A program made the position numbers and the translations under genes. This document shows positions 11,888-21,586 of a stretch of DNA of 64,000 nucleotides, piece after piece. Below the pieces are notes generated by a model that saw only the letters and a list, made by a program, of their open reading frames with translations, had not been told where the DNA came from and did not search any database. This DNA is from Pseudomonas furukawaii (lineage in GTDB: Bacteria; Pseudomonadota; Gammaproteobacteria; Pseudomonadales; Pseudomonadaceae), in contig NZ_AP014862.1 of NCBI RefSeq assembly GCF_002355475.1, positions 806,001 to 870,000 of the forward strand, read 5' to 3'. Each line of letters starts with the position of its first letter. Position 1 is the stretch's first letter.

Positions 11888-13408
11888 TCACACCGTCTTG
11901 GCGATGCGGCTGGCCATCAGCGCCCAGGCGAGCAGCAGGCCGCAGAGGATCACCAGGGGCCAGGCGCGCCATTGCAGGTAGGGCGTGAGGCCCTGCATCG
12001 GCAGCACCTCGCCGTAGAGAACACCCTGCTGGAACTGCGGGATCTGCTCGCTGATGGCGCCGGAGGGGGCGATCAGGGCGGTGACGCCGTTGTTGGTGGC
12101 GCGGATCATCCAGCGGCCGGCTTCCAGTGCGCGCATCTGGGCCATCTGCAGGTGTTGCAGCGGTCCGATGGAGGTGCCGAACCAGGTGTCGTTGGACACG
12201 GTCAGCAGGATGTCGCTGCGGGCCGCCAGGCTGGCGGCGAACTCGGGGTAGACCACCTCGTAGCAGATGTAGGGGGCGATGCGGTAGCCCTTGGCCAGGA
12301 GTGGTTCCTGGTCTGACGAGCCTCGCGCGAAGTCGGACATGGGCAGGTCGAAGAAGGCGATCAGTCCCCGCAACAGCTCCTGCAGCGGCACGTATTCGCC
12401 GAAGGGCACCAGCTTCTGCTTGAGGTAGGTGCCTTCGCCCTGGCCGACGACGGTGATGCCGTTGTAGTAGCGCTTCTCGCCCCGTTCGTTGAGTTCGCGG
12501 ATCGGCACGCCGGTGATCAGCGCGGCCTGCCGGTCGTTGGCGTAGCGGGCCATGACGCCCAGGTAGCCCTCGACGAACTCCTTGAGCACGGGCACGGCGG
12601 TCTCCGGCCAGACGATCAGGTCGGCCTTCTGCGCGGCGAAGGTCATGTCGCGGTACAGGGCCAACTGGGCGTTGAGCTGCGCCGGATCCCATTTCAGGTT
12701 CTGCTCGACGTTGCCCTGCATGGCGGCCACCTTTAGCGGAGCGCCGGCCGGTTGGGTCCAGGCATGGCCCTTGAGGGCCGGGCCGATCAGCCAGGGGGCC
12801 AGCAGAAGGACGACGCCGATGCCGAGGAAGGCGGGCCGCACGCGCAGGCGCGCCAGGTTCACCAGCAGGGCGGCGGTCAGCGCCAGGAGGAAGGACAGCA
12901 GCCAGACGCCGCCCACCGGAGCGAGGCCCGCCAGGGGGCCGTCCAGTTGGCTGTAGCCGGCGTAGAGCCAGGGAAAACCGGTGAGGAACCAGCCCCGGAA
13001 GGCCTCCTGGGCCAGCCAGAGGGCGGCGAAGGCCAGGGTGTCCGCCAGGGCCGCCTCGTCGCGCCGCAGCCAGCGGGCCCAGAGCCAGGCGGGCAGGGCG
13101 AAGAACAGGGCGACGCCGGCGCTGAAGCCGACGGTGAGGAAGGTCGCGAGCGGGGCCGAGGCGGCGCCGTAGTCGTGGATGCTGACGTAGATCCAGCTGG
13201 TGCCGGCGAGGAACAGGCCGAGGCCGTAGCACCAGCCGCGCCAGAAGGCGGCTTTGGGCGCCAGGTGCCGCAGGCCCAGGTAGAACAGCGCCAGCGACAG
13301 CAGTTCCAGGGGCCAGGCGTCGAAGGGGGCGAATGCCAGGGGCGTCAGGGCGCCGGCGGCCAGTGCCAGCAGGTTGCCCGGCCAGCCGGGGCGGGAGATC
13401 CAGTTCAT
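11888..13408 (-). CDS. lnt: Apolipoprotein N-acyltransferase Lnt
   Basis: 506 residues from MNWISRPGWPGNLLALAAG, chosen because AAGGA lies 6-7 nt upstream. Six or more N-terminal membrane helices precede a nitrilase-like periplasmic domain. The catalytic triad is visible in context: Glu in VWPETAVPV, Lys in YLKQKLVPFGEYVP, Cys in APYICYEVVYPE. A final membrane helix (WPLVILCGLLLAWALM) closes the protein. Lnt adds the third acyl chain to lipoproteins, of which this window encodes several (SltB3, LptE, the 33-kb lipoprotein). It is last in the phoH-ybeY-corC-lnt series. Confidence 0.96.
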   Translation of the reverse strand: MNWISRPGWPGNLLALAAGALTPLAFAPFDAWPLELLSLALFYLGLRHLAPKAAFWRGWCYGLGLFLAGTSWIYVSIHDYGAASAPLATFLTVGFSAGVALFFALPAWLWARWLRRDEAALADTLAFAALWLAQEAFRGWFLTGFPWLYAGYSQLDGPLAGLAPVGGVWLLSFLLALTAALLVNLARLRVRPAFLGIGVVLLLAPWLIGPALKGHAWTQPAGAPLKVAAMQGNVEQNLKWDPAQLNAQLALYRDMTFAAQKADLIVWPETAVPVLKEFVEGYLGVMARYANDRQAALITGVPIRELNERGEKRYYNGITVVGQGEGTYLKQKLVPFGEYVPLQELLRGLIAFFDLPMSDFARGSSDQEPLLAKGYRIAPYICYEVVYPEFAASLAARSDILLTVSNDTWFGTSIGPLQHLQMAQMRALEAGRWMIRATNNGVTALIAPSGAISEQIPQFQQGVLYGEVLPMQGLTPYLQWRAWPLVILCGLLLAWALMASRIAKTV

Positions 13409-13522
13409 GCTCGGTCCTTGGGCGGATTGCGGCGCAGCGATGGAGTTCACAGGGGGGCTGAAGGTTCGGCCCGGGCCGGATTATCCACGGGCGCCCCTCC
13501 GCTGGGGAGAGGCGCTCGCGAA

Positions 13523-14362
13523 TCAGCGGGACAGCGGCGAGAGTCGCAGCAGGTGGACGCGACGGCTGTCGGCGTTGAGCACGCGGAAGCGGAAGTCGCC
13601 GATATCGGTGGTCTCGTTGCGCTTGGGCAGGTGGCCGAAGGCGCCCATGACCAGGCCGCCGACGGTGTCGAACTCGTCCTCGGAGAAGTCGGTCTCGAAG
13701 AATTCGTTGAACGCATCCACCGGGGTCAGCGCCTTGACGATGAAGTCGCCACTGGGCAGCGGCTTGATGTAGCTGTCTTCCTCGACGTCGTGCTCGTCCT
13801 CGATATCGCCGACGATCTGCTCCAGCACATCCTCGATGGTCACCAGGCCCGCCACGCCGCCGTACTCGTCGATCACGACGGCCATGTGGTTGTGGTTGGC
13901 GCGGAACTCCCGCAGCAGCACGTTGAGTCGCTTGGACTCGGGAACGAAGGTGGCCGGCCGCAGCAGGTCCTTGATGTTGAAGGGCTGGTCGCTGTCCTGG
14001 AGGATCAGTGGCAGCAGGTCCTTGGCGAGCAGGATGCCCATGACGTCGTCGAGGCTTTCGCCGATGACCGGGTAGCGGGAGTGGGCGGCGTCGATGATCG
14101 CCGGGAGGAAGTCCTTCGGCGTCTGGTTGGCCTTGATGCTGATCATCTGCGAGCGCGGCACCATGATGTCGCGTACCTGCAGGTCGGCGACCTGGATGGC
14201 GCCCTCGACGATGGACAGCGCCTCGCTGTCCAGCAGCTTGTTCTGGTGGGCCTCGCGCAGCAGCTCGAGGAGCTCCTGGCGGCTTTTCGGCTCATGGGCA
14301 AAGGCCTGGGTCAGCTTTTCCAGCCAGGACCTGTGCCCGTTGCTCGATCGATCTTCGCTCAT
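13523..14362 (-). CDS. corC: CorC-type CBS-domain protein
   Basis: 279 residues with no membrane segment. Two CBS repeats (about 70-190: VRDIMVPRSQMISI, HSRYPVIGESLDDVMGILLAKDLL, RLNVLLREFRANHNHMAVVIDEYGGVAGLVTIEDVLEQIVGDIEDEHD) are followed by a CorC_HlyC domain ending DFRFRVLNADSRRVHLLRLSPL. The soluble form associated with ybeY and lnt is annotated as a magnesium/cobalt efflux factor. The direct mechanism is uncertain; CBS domains suggest adenine-nucleotide sensing. It starts 21 nt after ybeY. Confidence 0.92.
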   Translation of the reverse strand: MSEDRSSNGHRSWLEKLTQAFAHEPKSRQELLELLREAHQNKLLDSEALSIVEGAIQVADLQVRDIMVPRSQMISIKANQTPKDFLPAIIDAAHSRYPVIGESLDDVMGILLAKDLLPLILQDSDQPFNIKDLLRPATFVPESKRLNVLLREFRANHNHMAVVIDEYGGVAGLVTIEDVLEQIVGDIEDEHDVEEDSYIKPLPSGDFIVKALTPVDAFNEFFETDFSEDEFDTVGGLVMGAFGHLPKRNETTDIGDFRFRVLNADSRRVHLLRLSPLSR

Positions 14363-14383
14363 ATGTCCTTTGCTCGATGCTTC

Positions 14384-14848
14384 TTATTGGTCTTCGTCGT
14401 CTTGATAAGGGTCGGGGTGGCCAAGTTCAGCCAGCAATTCCCGTTCCAGTGCTTCCATTTCCTCGGCTTCCTCATCCTCGATGTGGTCGTACCCCAGGAG
14501 GTGGAGGCAGCCGTGTATCACCAGGTGCGCCCAATGGGCGTCCACCGCCTTGCCCTGTTCCGCGGCCTCCCTCGCCACCACCGGTGCGCAGATCACCAGG
14601 TCGCCGAGCAGCGGGATATCCAGCAGCTCCTCGGGCACGTCGGCGGGGAAGGAGAGGACGTTGGTGGCGTAGTCCTTGTGCCGCCAGGTGCGGTTCAGTT
14701 CGCGCCCTTCGGGCTCGTCCACCAGGCGGATGGTCAGTTCGGAGTCGGCGCTGCGCTGGCGCAGGGCCAGTTCGCACCAGCGGCGGAAGTCCGCCTCGCT
14801 CGGCAGGCCCTGGGCCGTGCTGGCGAGTTGCAGGTCGAGTTCAAGCAT
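14384..14848 (-). CDS. ybeY: Endoribonuclease YbeY (rRNA maturation)
   Basis: 154 residues from [15 protein letters not shown]; a longer reading inside phoH is unlikely. The zinc-binding signature [14 protein letters not shown] (HxxxHxxGYDH) is intact, as are [16 protein letters not shown] and [11 protein letters not shown]. YbeY acts in 16S rRNA 3'-end maturation and ribosome quality control. Its start overlaps the phoH stop by 8 nt, which indicates translational coupling. Confidence 0.96.
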   Translation of the reverse strand: MLELDLQLASTAQGLPSEADFRRWCELALRQRSADSELTIRLVDEPEGRELNRTWRHKDYATNVLSFPADVPEELLDIPLLGDLVICAPVVAREAAEQGKAVDAHWAHLVIHGCLHLLGYDHIEDEEAEEMEALERELLAELGHPDPYQDDEDQ

Positions 14849-15857
14849 GGTCGTCCAGGGCACCCGGGTCATTGTCGGCCGGCTTGGCCTTGGTCGCCTG
14901 CTGGCGGTTGTCGAAGCGGTCGTAGGCTTCCACGATGCGCTGCACCAGCGGATGGCGCACGACGTCCTGGGACTTGAAGTGGGTGAAACTGATGCCCGGC
15001 ACGTCACGCAGCACGTCGATCACATGGGTCAGGCCGGATCGGGTGCCACGGGGCAGGTCGATCTGGGTGATGTCGCCGGTGATCACGGCGGTGGAGCCGA
15101 AGCCGATACGGGTGAGGAACATCTTCATCTGCTCGACGGTGGTGTTCTGACTCTCGTCGAGAATGATGAAGCTGTTGTTAAGGGTGCGTCCGCGCATGTA
15201 GGCCAGCGGGGCCACTTCGATCACCTGTTTCTCGATCAGCTTGGCCACGTGGTCGAAGCCGAGCATTTCGTAGAGCGCGTCGTAGAGCGGGCGCAGGTAG
15301 GGGTCGATCTTCTGGGAGAGGTCGCCGGGCAGGAAACCGAGCTTTTCGCCCGCTTCCACCGCCGGGCGGACCAGCAGGATGCGGCGCACCTGCTCGCGCT
15401 CCAGGGCGTCCACGGCGCAGGCCACCGCCAGGTAGGTCTTGCCGGTGCCCGCCGGGCCGATGCCGAAGTTGATGTCGTGGTCGAGGATCGACTTCACGTA
15501 GTTCTGCTGGTTCGCGCCCCGTGGCCGGATATGGCCCTTGCGGGTACGCAGGATCACCGCCTCGGTCCTCGGGCTGGCCTCGTCCATGCCGGTTTCCCGG
15601 AGGAAGAGGTGGACCATGTCGGGCGACAGCTCGATGGCTTCGGTTTCGCGGTAGAGGCGGCGCAGGAGGTTTTCCGTGGAGCGGGTGCGCTGGGGGTCGC
15701 CCACCAGTTCGAACTGGTTGCCGCGATTGCGGATTTCGATCCCCATGCCTTGTTCGATCAGGCGCAGGTGCTCGTCGAATTGGCCGCACAGGTTGGCGAA
15801 GCGGCGAGCCTCAAAGGGTTCCAGGGTGAAGCGGTGAAGATCCAGGGTGGCGTTCAA
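14841..15857 (-). CDS. ybeZ: PhoH-like ATPase (YbeZ)
   Basis: 338 residues using a TTG start at 15857 ([26 protein letters not shown]); relatives begin just before [13 protein letters not shown], and AAGGG lies about 12 nt upstream. No ATG lies near this point in frame. Walker A is [16 protein letters not shown]; the Walker B/DExx-like segment is [26 protein letters not shown]; motif III-like [19 protein letters not shown]. PhoH proteins are cytoplasmic NTPases/possible RNA helicases that work with YbeY. It overlaps ybeY. Confidence 0.93.
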   Translation of the reverse strand: MNATLDLHRFTLEPFEARRFANLCGQFDEHLRLIEQGMGIEIRNRGNQFELVGDPQRTRSTENLLRRLYRETEAIELSPDMVHLFLRETGMDEASPRTEAVILRTRKGHIRPRGANQQNYVKSILDHDINFGIGPAGTGKTYLAVACAVDALEREQVRRILLVRPAVEAGEKLGFLPGDLSQKIDPYLRPLYDALYEMLGFDHVAKLIEKQVIEVAPLAYMRGRTLNNSFIILDESQNTTVEQMKMFLTRIGFGSTAVITGDITQIDLPRGTRSGLTHVIDVLRDVPGISFTHFKSQDVVRHPLVQRIVEAYDRFDNRQQATKAKPADNDPGALDDHA

Positions 15858-15906
15858 TGTCGGTGTGCGCCCTTGGGCGTGAGGTGGGGGATGTGTTGAA
15901 GAATAA

Positions 15907-15943
15907 CCCCGAGGGCCCGGCTGGAAAAGCACGGGCCCGGGGT
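15907..15943 (-). terminator. Hairpin between miaB and phoH
   Basis: On the minus strand CCCCGGGCCCG pairs with CGGGCCCTCGGGG around a loop containing TTTT and is followed by TTATTCTTC. It could end or attenuate miaB transcripts before phoH. The T tract is weak. Confidence 0.45.
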
Positions 15944-15948
15944 GATCG

Positions 15949-17289
15949 TCAGTGCAGGGCCTCTTCGATCAGGCTGCCGCGCAGGGAGTGGGGCAGGGCG
16001 TCATCGATGCGGACGTCGACGAACTGGCCGATCAGGCGCGGGTTGGCGCTGCGGAAGTTGACGATGCGGTTGTTCTCGGTACGGCCCTGGAGCATGCCCG
16101 GGTCCTTCTTGGAGAAGTCGCTGACCAGGATGCGCTGGACGCTGCCGACCATTCGTCGGCTGATCTCGAAGCCCTGCTGGTTGATGCGGGCCTGGAGGAT
16201 CTGCAGGCGCTGCTTCTTCACCTCTTCCGGGGTGTCGTCGGCGAGGTCGGCCGCCGGGGTGCCGGGGCGCGCGCTGTAGACGAAGGAGTAGGAGAAGTCG
16301 AAGCCGACGTCCTCCACCAGCTTCATGGTGGCCTCGAAGTCCTTGTCGGTCTCGCCGGGGAAACCAACGATGAAGTCGGAGCTGATGCAGATGTCCGGCA
16401 CCGCCGCCTTCAGCTTGCGGATGCGTGACTTGTATTCCAGTGCGGTGTGGTTGCGCTTCATGGCCGCGAGGATGCGATCGGAGCCCGCCTGCACCGGCAG
16501 GTGGACGAACTTCACCAGTTCCGGCACCTCGGCGTGGGCCTGGATCAGGGCGTCGGAGAACTCCAGCGGATGCGAGGTGGTGTAGCGGATGCGGTCGATG
16601 CCGTCGACGGCGGCCACCACGCGGATCAGTTCGGCGAAGTCGGCGATGCGGCCGTCATGGGTCTGGCCACGGTAGCCGTTGACGTTCTGGCCCAGGAGGG
16701 TGACTTCGCGGACGCCGTTCTCGGCCAGGTGGATCACTTCGGCCAGCACGTCGTCGAAGGGGCGGCTGACTTCCTCGCCCCGGGTGTAGGGCACCACGCA
16801 GAAGGTGCAGTACTTGCTGCAGCCTTCCATCACCGAGACGAAGGCGCTGGGCCCGTCGACCCGGGGCTCGGGCAGGCGGTCGAACTTCTCGATCTCGGGG
16901 AAGCTGATGTCCACCTGGGGTTTGCGGGTGATGCGTGCGGCGTCGATCATCTCCGGCAGGCGATGCAGGGTCTGCGGGCCGAAGACCACGTCCACGTAGG
17001 GCGCTCGCTCGCGGATGGCGGCGCCTTCCTGGCTGGCCACGCAGCCGCCGACGCCGATCACCAGCTCCGGGTTCTGCTGTTTCAGCTCACGCCAGCGACC
17101 AAGTTGCGAGAACACCTTCTCCTGCGCCTTCTCGCGGATCGAGCAGGTGTTGAGCAGGATGACGTCGGCATCTTCGGCGCGCTCGGTCACTTCCAGCGCC
17201 TGGTGTTCGCCCAGCAGGTCGGCCATGCGCGAGCTGTCGTACTCGTTCATCTGGCAGCCGTGGGTTTCGATATAGAGCTTCTTGGCCAT
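15949..17289 (-). CDS. miaB: tRNA-2-methylthio-N6-dimethylallyladenosine synthase MiaB
   Basis: 446 residues from [19 protein letters not shown]. The N-terminal MTTase domain has cluster cysteines at [16 protein letters not shown] and GVGGCVAS. The radical-SAM signature is [18 protein letters not shown] (CxxxCxxC), and a C-terminal TRAM domain ends near [20 protein letters not shown]. It methylthiolates i6A37 in tRNAs that read UNN codons. A TATAAT box sits 35 nt upstream of the start. It is followed by the phoH-ybeY-corC-lnt series. Confidence 0.97.
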   Translation of the reverse strand: MAKKLYIETHGCQMNEYDSSRMADLLGEHQALEVTERAEDADVILLNTCSIREKAQEKVFSQLGRWRELKQQNPELVIGVGGCVASQEGAAIRERAPYVDVVFGPQTLHRLPEMIDAARITRKPQVDISFPEIEKFDRLPEPRVDGPSAFVSVMEGCSKYCTFCVVPYTRGEEVSRPFDDVLAEVIHLAENGVREVTLLGQNVNGYRGQTHDGRIADFAELIRVVAAVDGIDRIRYTTSHPLEFSDALIQAHAEVPELVKFVHLPVQAGSDRILAAMKRNHTALEYKSRIRKLKAAVPDICISSDFIVGFPGETDKDFEATMKLVEDVGFDFSYSFVYSARPGTPAADLADDTPEEVKKQRLQILQARINQQGFEISRRMVGSVQRILVSDFSKKDPGMLQGRTENNRIVNFRSANPRLIGQFVDVRIDDALPHSLRGSLIEEALH

Positions 17290-17323
17290 GCACGTATGAG
17301 TCGGGTGATTCGAAGAACCGCGC

Positions 17324-17329
17324 ATTATA
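17324..17329 (-). promoter_or_regulatory. Candidate -10 box for miaB
   Basis: A perfect TATAAT on the minus strand, 35 nt upstream of the miaB ATG, in the gap between divergent miaB and the DUF1820 gene. No good -35 match was seen. Confidence 0.4.
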
Positions 17330-17423
17330 GTCGCGCCGTTCCGTCGTTCCTAGCGCCGGCCGCCTGGTGGCTGTGCTATGATCCGTGCCCCCCGAAATTC
17401 CGCGTGATCCGCCCTCAATCGCC

Positions 17424-17753
17424 ATGAGCAAGCCCGACCCCATCTACAAGGTGATCTTCCTCAACCAGGGACAGGTGTACGAGATGTATGCCAAGCAGAT
17501 CTTCCAGAGCGATCTGTGGGGATTCCTCGAAGTGGAGGAATTCGTCTTCGGTGAGCGCACCCAGGTGGTGGTCGATCCCAGCGAGGAGAAGCTCAAGGCC
17601 CAGTTCGAAGGCGTCGTGCGCAGCTTCCTGCCCATGCACTCCATCATCCGCATCGATGAAGTGGAGCGCCTGGGAACCCCGAAGATCAGCGAAGCCAAGG
17701 GCAGTGGCAACGTGATGCCTTTCCCCATGCCGTTGCCGGACAAGAACAGCTGA
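17424..17753 (+). CDS. DUF1820 family protein
   Basis: 109 residues starting MSKPDPIYKVIFLNQGQVYEMYAKQI. The compact domain with GFLEVEEFVFGERTQVVVDPSEEKLK and FLPMHSIIRIDEVE is conserved across Pseudomonas and other gammaproteobacteria as DUF1820, with no known function. Relatives resemble small soluble cytoplasmic proteins; no signal peptide or membrane helix is present. A TATGAT box about 45 nt upstream may be its -10. It is divergent from miaB. Confidence 0.82.
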   Translation: MSKPDPIYKVIFLNQGQVYEMYAKQIFQSDLWGFLEVEEFVFGERTQVVVDPSEEKLKAQFEGVVRSFLPMHSIIRIDEVERLGTPKISEAKGSGNVMPFPMPLPDKNS

Positions 17754-17817
17754 TCGCTCGAGGTGGGCAGGCTTCGACGCCGGCCCCCGGCTTGAACTTC
17801 CCGGTAAGGCCTGGTCG

Positions 17818-18366
17818 CTACGGCAGCGGCGCGAAGGGCGAGCTGCCGTCGGAAGCCTGCAATTCCAGCAGGTAGTTGCGGAAGATCTGCCCCAGCACCT
17901 GGGTGGCGATTTCAAGTTCGTCGCTGCGCATCTGCGCGGCCACCAGGTCGGCGCTGTCCATCGCTTCGTCCGAGCCGTTCACCGCCGACATCTTCAGCAC
18001 GATATAGGCCTGCACGTTGTTGGCGGGGACGCCCTCGCCCCGGAAGAACATGTTGCCCAGGCGCAACTGTGCGTTGGCGTGGCCCTGCAGAGACGCCTGC
18101 TCGAACCATTGCAGGGCCTGTGCGAGGTCGCGTGGCGTGCGTTTGCCGTCGTAATAGAACTCACCGAGTTCGTACTGGGCTTCGGCGTCACCGCCCTTGG
18201 CGGCCTGCTGGCAGGCGGAGAGGGCTTCCGAGAGGTTTTCCGGCAGGGTGTTGAGGTTGCAGCGGCCGGTAGCCGGGATCAGCAGCGAGTTGCCGCCGGC
18301 GTTGGCCAGCAGCGGCAGGGCGAGCAACAGGCAGCCCAGGATCAGGCTGCGGCCGGTGCGGTTCAT
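17818..18366 (-). CDS. Secreted Sel1/TPR-repeat protein
   Basis: 182 residues from MNRTGRSLILGCLLLALPLLANAG, a clean Sec signal peptide. Two Sel1-like repeats follow: AEAQYELGEFYYDGKRTPRDLAQALQWFEQASLQGHANAQLRLGNMFFRGEGVPANNVQAYIVLKMSAVNG. Sel1 repeats mediate protein contacts, often in periplasmic or envelope proteins. No catalytic motif is seen. An alternative GTG three codons upstream is possible. Function unknown. Confidence 0.78.
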   Translation of the reverse strand: MNRTGRSLILGCLLLALPLLANAGGNSLLIPATGRCNLNTLPENLSEALSACQQAAKGGDAEAQYELGEFYYDGKRTPRDLAQALQWFEQASLQGHANAQLRLGNMFFRGEGVPANNVQAYIVLKMSAVNGSDEAMDSADLVAAQMRSDELEIATQVLGQIFRNYLLELQASDGSSPFAPLP

Positions 18367-18544
18367 GGGGATCACAGCGCCTCGGAAGCAATGCGGGCTT
18401 CATGCCCGGTCGGCGAAAAACGCGCCGACCTGCGCATTATGAAATAAGCCGGGGCGATCTTACAAAGTCTTTACCGGGGTCGTCCGTCGCCGCGCGCATC
18501 GCGAGGGTGGAACCCGCCTCCGGTGTATCGCCGGTGAAACGAAA

Positions 18545-18575
18545 ACGCCCGGCCAGCGATGGGCTGGCCGGGCGT
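18545..18575 (-). terminator. hemL terminator
   Basis: A perfect 13-bp stem (ACGCCCGGCCAGC / GCTGGCCGGGCGT) with a short loop lies 19 nt after the hemL stop. On the minus strand it is followed by TTTTCGTTTC, a good intrinsic terminator for the thiD-thiE-hemL unit. Confidence 0.88.
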
Positions 18576-18593
18576 CTGCGAGGCGGATGTCGA

Positions 18594-19880
18594 TCAGGCC
18601 TTGAGCTGGGCGAAGGCGCGCTCGGCGGCATCCAGGGTGATGGCCAGTTCCGCGTCTCCGTGGGCGATGGAGGTGAAGCCGGCCTCGAAGGCGCTGGGGG
18701 CCAGGTATACGCCACCTTCCAGCATCAGGTGGAAGAAGCGCTTGAAGCGTTCGGCATCGCTGGCCATCACGTCCTGGAAGGTGACGATGTCGTCGGCGCC
18801 GCTGAAGTAGAGGCCGAACATGCCGCCCGCCTGGGTGGTGACGAAGGGGATGCCGGCGGCATCGGCGCGCTGCTGCAGGCCGTCGAGCATGCGCGTGGTG
18901 TAGTCGGTCAGCTCGGCGTGGAAGCCCGGGCGGCTGATCAGCTTCAGGGTGGTCAGGCCGGCGGCCATCGCCAGCGGGTTACCGGACAGGGTCCCGGCCT
19001 GGTAGACCGGGCCCAGCGGGGCGACGCAGGACATGATCTCGCGCTTGCCGCCGAAGCAGCCCACGGGCATGCCGCCGCCGACGATCTTGCCGAAGGTGGA
19101 CAGGTCCGGGGTCACGCCGTAGTGCGCCTGGGCGCCGCCGAGTGCGACGCGGAAGCCGGTCATCACTTCGTCGAAGATCAGCACCACGCCGTGCTGGTCG
19201 CATAGCCGGCGCAGGCCTTCGAGGAAGCCGGGTGCCGGCGGCACGCAGTTCATGTTGCCGGCGACCGGTTCGACGATGATGCAGGCTACATCCTGGCCGA
19301 CTTCGGCGAGCATCTGCTCCACCGCGTCGATGTCGTTGAAGGGCAGCGTCAGGGTGTGCCTGGCGAAGGCCGCGGGCACGCCGGCGGAGCTCGGCACGCC
19401 CTGGGTCAGGGCGCCGGAGCCGGCTTTCACCAGCAGGCTGTCGGAGTGGCCGTGGTAGCAGCCTTCGAACTTGATGATGCTGTCGCGACCGGTGAAGCCA
19501 CGGGCCAGGCGGATGGCGCTCATGGTGGCCTCGGTGCCGGAGCTGACCATGCGCACCATTTCCATGGACGGCACCAGGGAGCAGACCAGGTCGGCCATCT
19601 CGGTTTCCATGGCCGTCGGCGCGCCGTAGGACAGGCCGTGTTCCAGCTGGCGGCGCACCGCATCGAGCACGTCCGGGTGGCTGTGGCCGAGGATCATCGG
19701 GCCCCAGGAACCCACGTAGTCCACGTAGCGCTTGTCGTCCTCGTCCGTCACGTAGGCGCCGCTCGCGTGCTTGAAGAACAGCGGCGTGCCGCCGACGCTC
19801 TTGAAGGCGCGGACCGGTGAGTTGACGCCACCGGGGATATGTTTCTGGGCGTTGGCGAAGAGGAGTTCGGAACGGGACAT
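18594..19880 (-). CDS. hemL: Glutamate-1-semialdehyde 2,1-aminomutase
   Basis: 428 residues from [31 protein letters not shown]. It converts glutamate-1-semialdehyde to 5-aminolevulinate, the C5 route to haem and cobalamin. The PLP-binding lysine is in [18 protein letters not shown]; other family segments are [38 protein letters not shown] and [13 protein letters not shown]. It is last in the thiD-thiE-hemL operon, 30 nt after thiE, and ends at a strong terminator. Confidence 0.97.
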   Translation of the reverse strand: MSRSELLFANAQKHIPGGVNSPVRAFKSVGGTPLFFKHASGAYVTDEDDKRYVDYVGSWGPMILGHSHPDVLDAVRRQLEHGLSYGAPTAMETEMADLVCSLVPSMEMVRMVSSGTEATMSAIRLARGFTGRDSIIKFEGCYHGHSDSLLVKAGSGALTQGVPSSAGVPAAFARHTLTLPFNDIDAVEQMLAEVGQDVACIIVEPVAGNMNCVPPAPGFLEGLRRLCDQHGVVLIFDEVMTGFRVALGGAQAHYGVTPDLSTFGKIVGGGMPVGCFGGKREIMSCVAPLGPVYQAGTLSGNPLAMAAGLTTLKLISRPGFHAELTDYTTRMLDGLQQRADAAGIPFVTTQAGGMFGLYFSGADDIVTFQDVMASDAERFKRFFHLMLEGGVYLAPSAFEAGFTSIAHGDAELAITLDAAERAFAQLKA

Positions 19881-19910
19881 GGCAGGTCTCTCTTTCAAGC
19901 GAATTCGGGG

Positions 19911-20540
19911 TCAGGCGGCGTCGAACAGGGCGCTGAAGGCGCGGGCGCGGCGTTCCACCTCGTCGGCGGACTCGGCGCCGAACAGGGCGTGGATCACCGC
20001 CAGCATGCCGGCGCCCCGTGCGATCAGCTCGGGGGCGTTGTCCAGGGTCACGCCGCCGATGGCGACGATGGGGGCCTGGAAGCGCTGGCGGGCCTGATCC
20101 AGCAACTCGAGGGTGGCGGCGGGCGCGCCTGGCTTGGTCAGGGAATTGTAGAAGCGGCCGAAGGCGATGTAGCTGGCGCCTTCCTTGAGGGCGGCGTCGG
20201 CCAGGTCGAGGCTGGCGTGGCAGGTGCCGCCGATGATCGCCTGGCGGCCGAGCAGCGCACGGGCGGCGGCGAGGGAGCCGTCGCCCTGGCCCAGGTGCAG
20301 GCCGACGCCCAGGCGGGCGGCCAGCTCGGCATCGTCGTTGATGATCAGATGGGCGCCGTAGCGGGTGCAGAGTTCGCGCAGGGCCTCGGCTTCCCGCAGG
20401 CGGCGGGCTTCGTCACTGGACTTGTCGCGGTACTGCAGCAGTCGGGCGCCGCCCTTGAGGGCCGCTTCCACATAGGGCAGCAGCTTGCCGCCGGCCAGCA
20501 GCTGGCTGTCGGTGATGGCGTAGAGGCCGCGCAGTTTCAT
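19911..20540 (-). CDS. thiE: Thiamine-phosphate synthase ThiE
   Basis: 209 residues, beginning [18 protein letters not shown]-barrel enzyme that joins HMP-pyrophosphate and thiazole phosphate. Motifs: [18 protein letters not shown] (diphosphate-binding), [54 protein letters not shown], and the [26 protein letters not shown] phosphate-binding loop. The ATG overlaps the thiD stop (ATGA), so the two are translationally coupled. Confidence 0.96.
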   Translation of the reverse strand: MKLRGLYAITDSQLLAGGKLLPYVEAALKGGARLLQYRDKSSDEARRLREAEALRELCTRYGAHLIINDDAELAARLGVGLHLGQGDGSLAAARALLGRQAIIGGTCHASLDLADAALKEGASYIAFGRFYNSLTKPGAPAATLELLDQARQRFQAPIVAIGGVTLDNAPELIARGAGMLAVIHALFGAESADEVERRARAFSALFDAA

Positions 20541-21334
20541 GAGCAGAAGTCCAACGGCAGGCGGCGTGGCACGTACTGGCCGTGGCCGGGTTGTTCGGCA
20601 TCGCGCAGGGTGCGCCAGGTGTAGTCCAGGGCGCTGCGCACGGCGCTGGCGAGTTCCTCGCCCAGGGCCAGGCGGCCGGCGAGGGCGCTGGCCAGGGTGC
20701 AGCCCGAGCCGTGATAGCTGCCCGGCAGGCGCTGGCAGGTGAAGGTATGGTGCGTGCCTTCGCGGGTATAGAGACGGTTGTGGACTTCGCTTTCATCCCC
20801 GTGGCCGCCGGTGATCAGCAGGTTGCGGCAGAAGGGCAGCAGTTTCTCGGCGCACTCGTCGGCACTGCCGTCCGGCAGTTCGGCGAGGATGCGGGCTTCC
20901 GGCAGGTTCGGGGTGGCGATGGCGGCCACCGGCAGCAGGCGCTCGCGGATCGCGAAGCCCACTTCGTCCTTGCCCAGGGCGCCGCCGCCGCCGGCCCGCA
21001 ACACCGGATCGCAGACCAGTGGCACGCCCGGCAGTGACTGCATGATCTCCAGAACGGTTTCCACCATCTGCACCGACCCGAGCATGCCCAGCTTGACGGC
21101 GGCTACCGGCAGGTCGGCGATCACCGCATGGGCCTGGGCCAGCACCCACTCGCGGTCGAGGACGCGGAAGTCGGAAACGTTGACGGTATCCTGCACGGTC
21201 AGGGCGGTCACTGCCGGTGCGGCGTGGCAGCCTTGCGCGATCAGGGCTTCGATATCCGCCTGCAGGCCGGCGCCACCACTGGGGTCGTGGCCGGAGAGGC
21301 AGAGCACTACGGGGCGAGAGTTGGTCGTTTTCAT
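20537..21334 (-). CDS. thiD: Hydroxymethylpyrimidine/phosphomethylpyrimidine kinase ThiD
   Basis: 265 residues from [32 protein letters not shown] ribokinase-fold enzyme phosphorylating HMP and [18 protein letters not shown] is the substrate-binding motif; [38 protein letters not shown], and the anion-hole segment [18 protein letters not shown] complete the signature. An upstream in-frame reading to 21427 lacks similarity. First gene of thiD-thiE-hemL and divergent from ladS. Confidence 0.95.
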   Translation of the reverse strand: MKTTNSRPVVLCLSGHDPSGGAGLQADIEALIAQGCHAAPAVTALTVQDTVNVSDFRVLDREWVLAQAHAVIADLPVAAVKLGMLGSVQMVETVLEIMQSLPGVPLVCDPVLRAGGGGALGKDEVGFAIRERLLPVAAIATPNLPEARILAELPDGSADECAEKLLPFCRNLLITGGHGDESEVHNRLYTREGTHHTFTCQRLPGSYHGSGCTLASALAGRLALGEELASAVRSALDYTWRTLRDAEQPGHGQYVPRRLPLDFCS

Positions 21335-21586
21335 GGTCGGCGAGCTTACCACTAAACATCCTGGCCGACCGCACCGGCGGCGGTTTGCCTCAGGGGGGCT
21401 GGCGCATGCCCCCGCGGTCAGTCTCAAAGGCCCGGAATAGAGCCGTTAGTGAATGATGGCAATGTGCAGCTTCCCGCCGATCCGGGCTGTGCTAGAGTGG
21501 CTGCATTTCCAACAACCTGGCCCAGGTGGCGCGCAGATCGAGGAGGAGGGGCTCCCAGACGCGACCAGAGGCCATTGCGGGGCGGC

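Noticed and set aside
12752-14977. 741-codon plus-strand frame across lnt, corC and ybeY
   Set aside because: It spans three well-supported genes on the other strand and has no recognisable domain.
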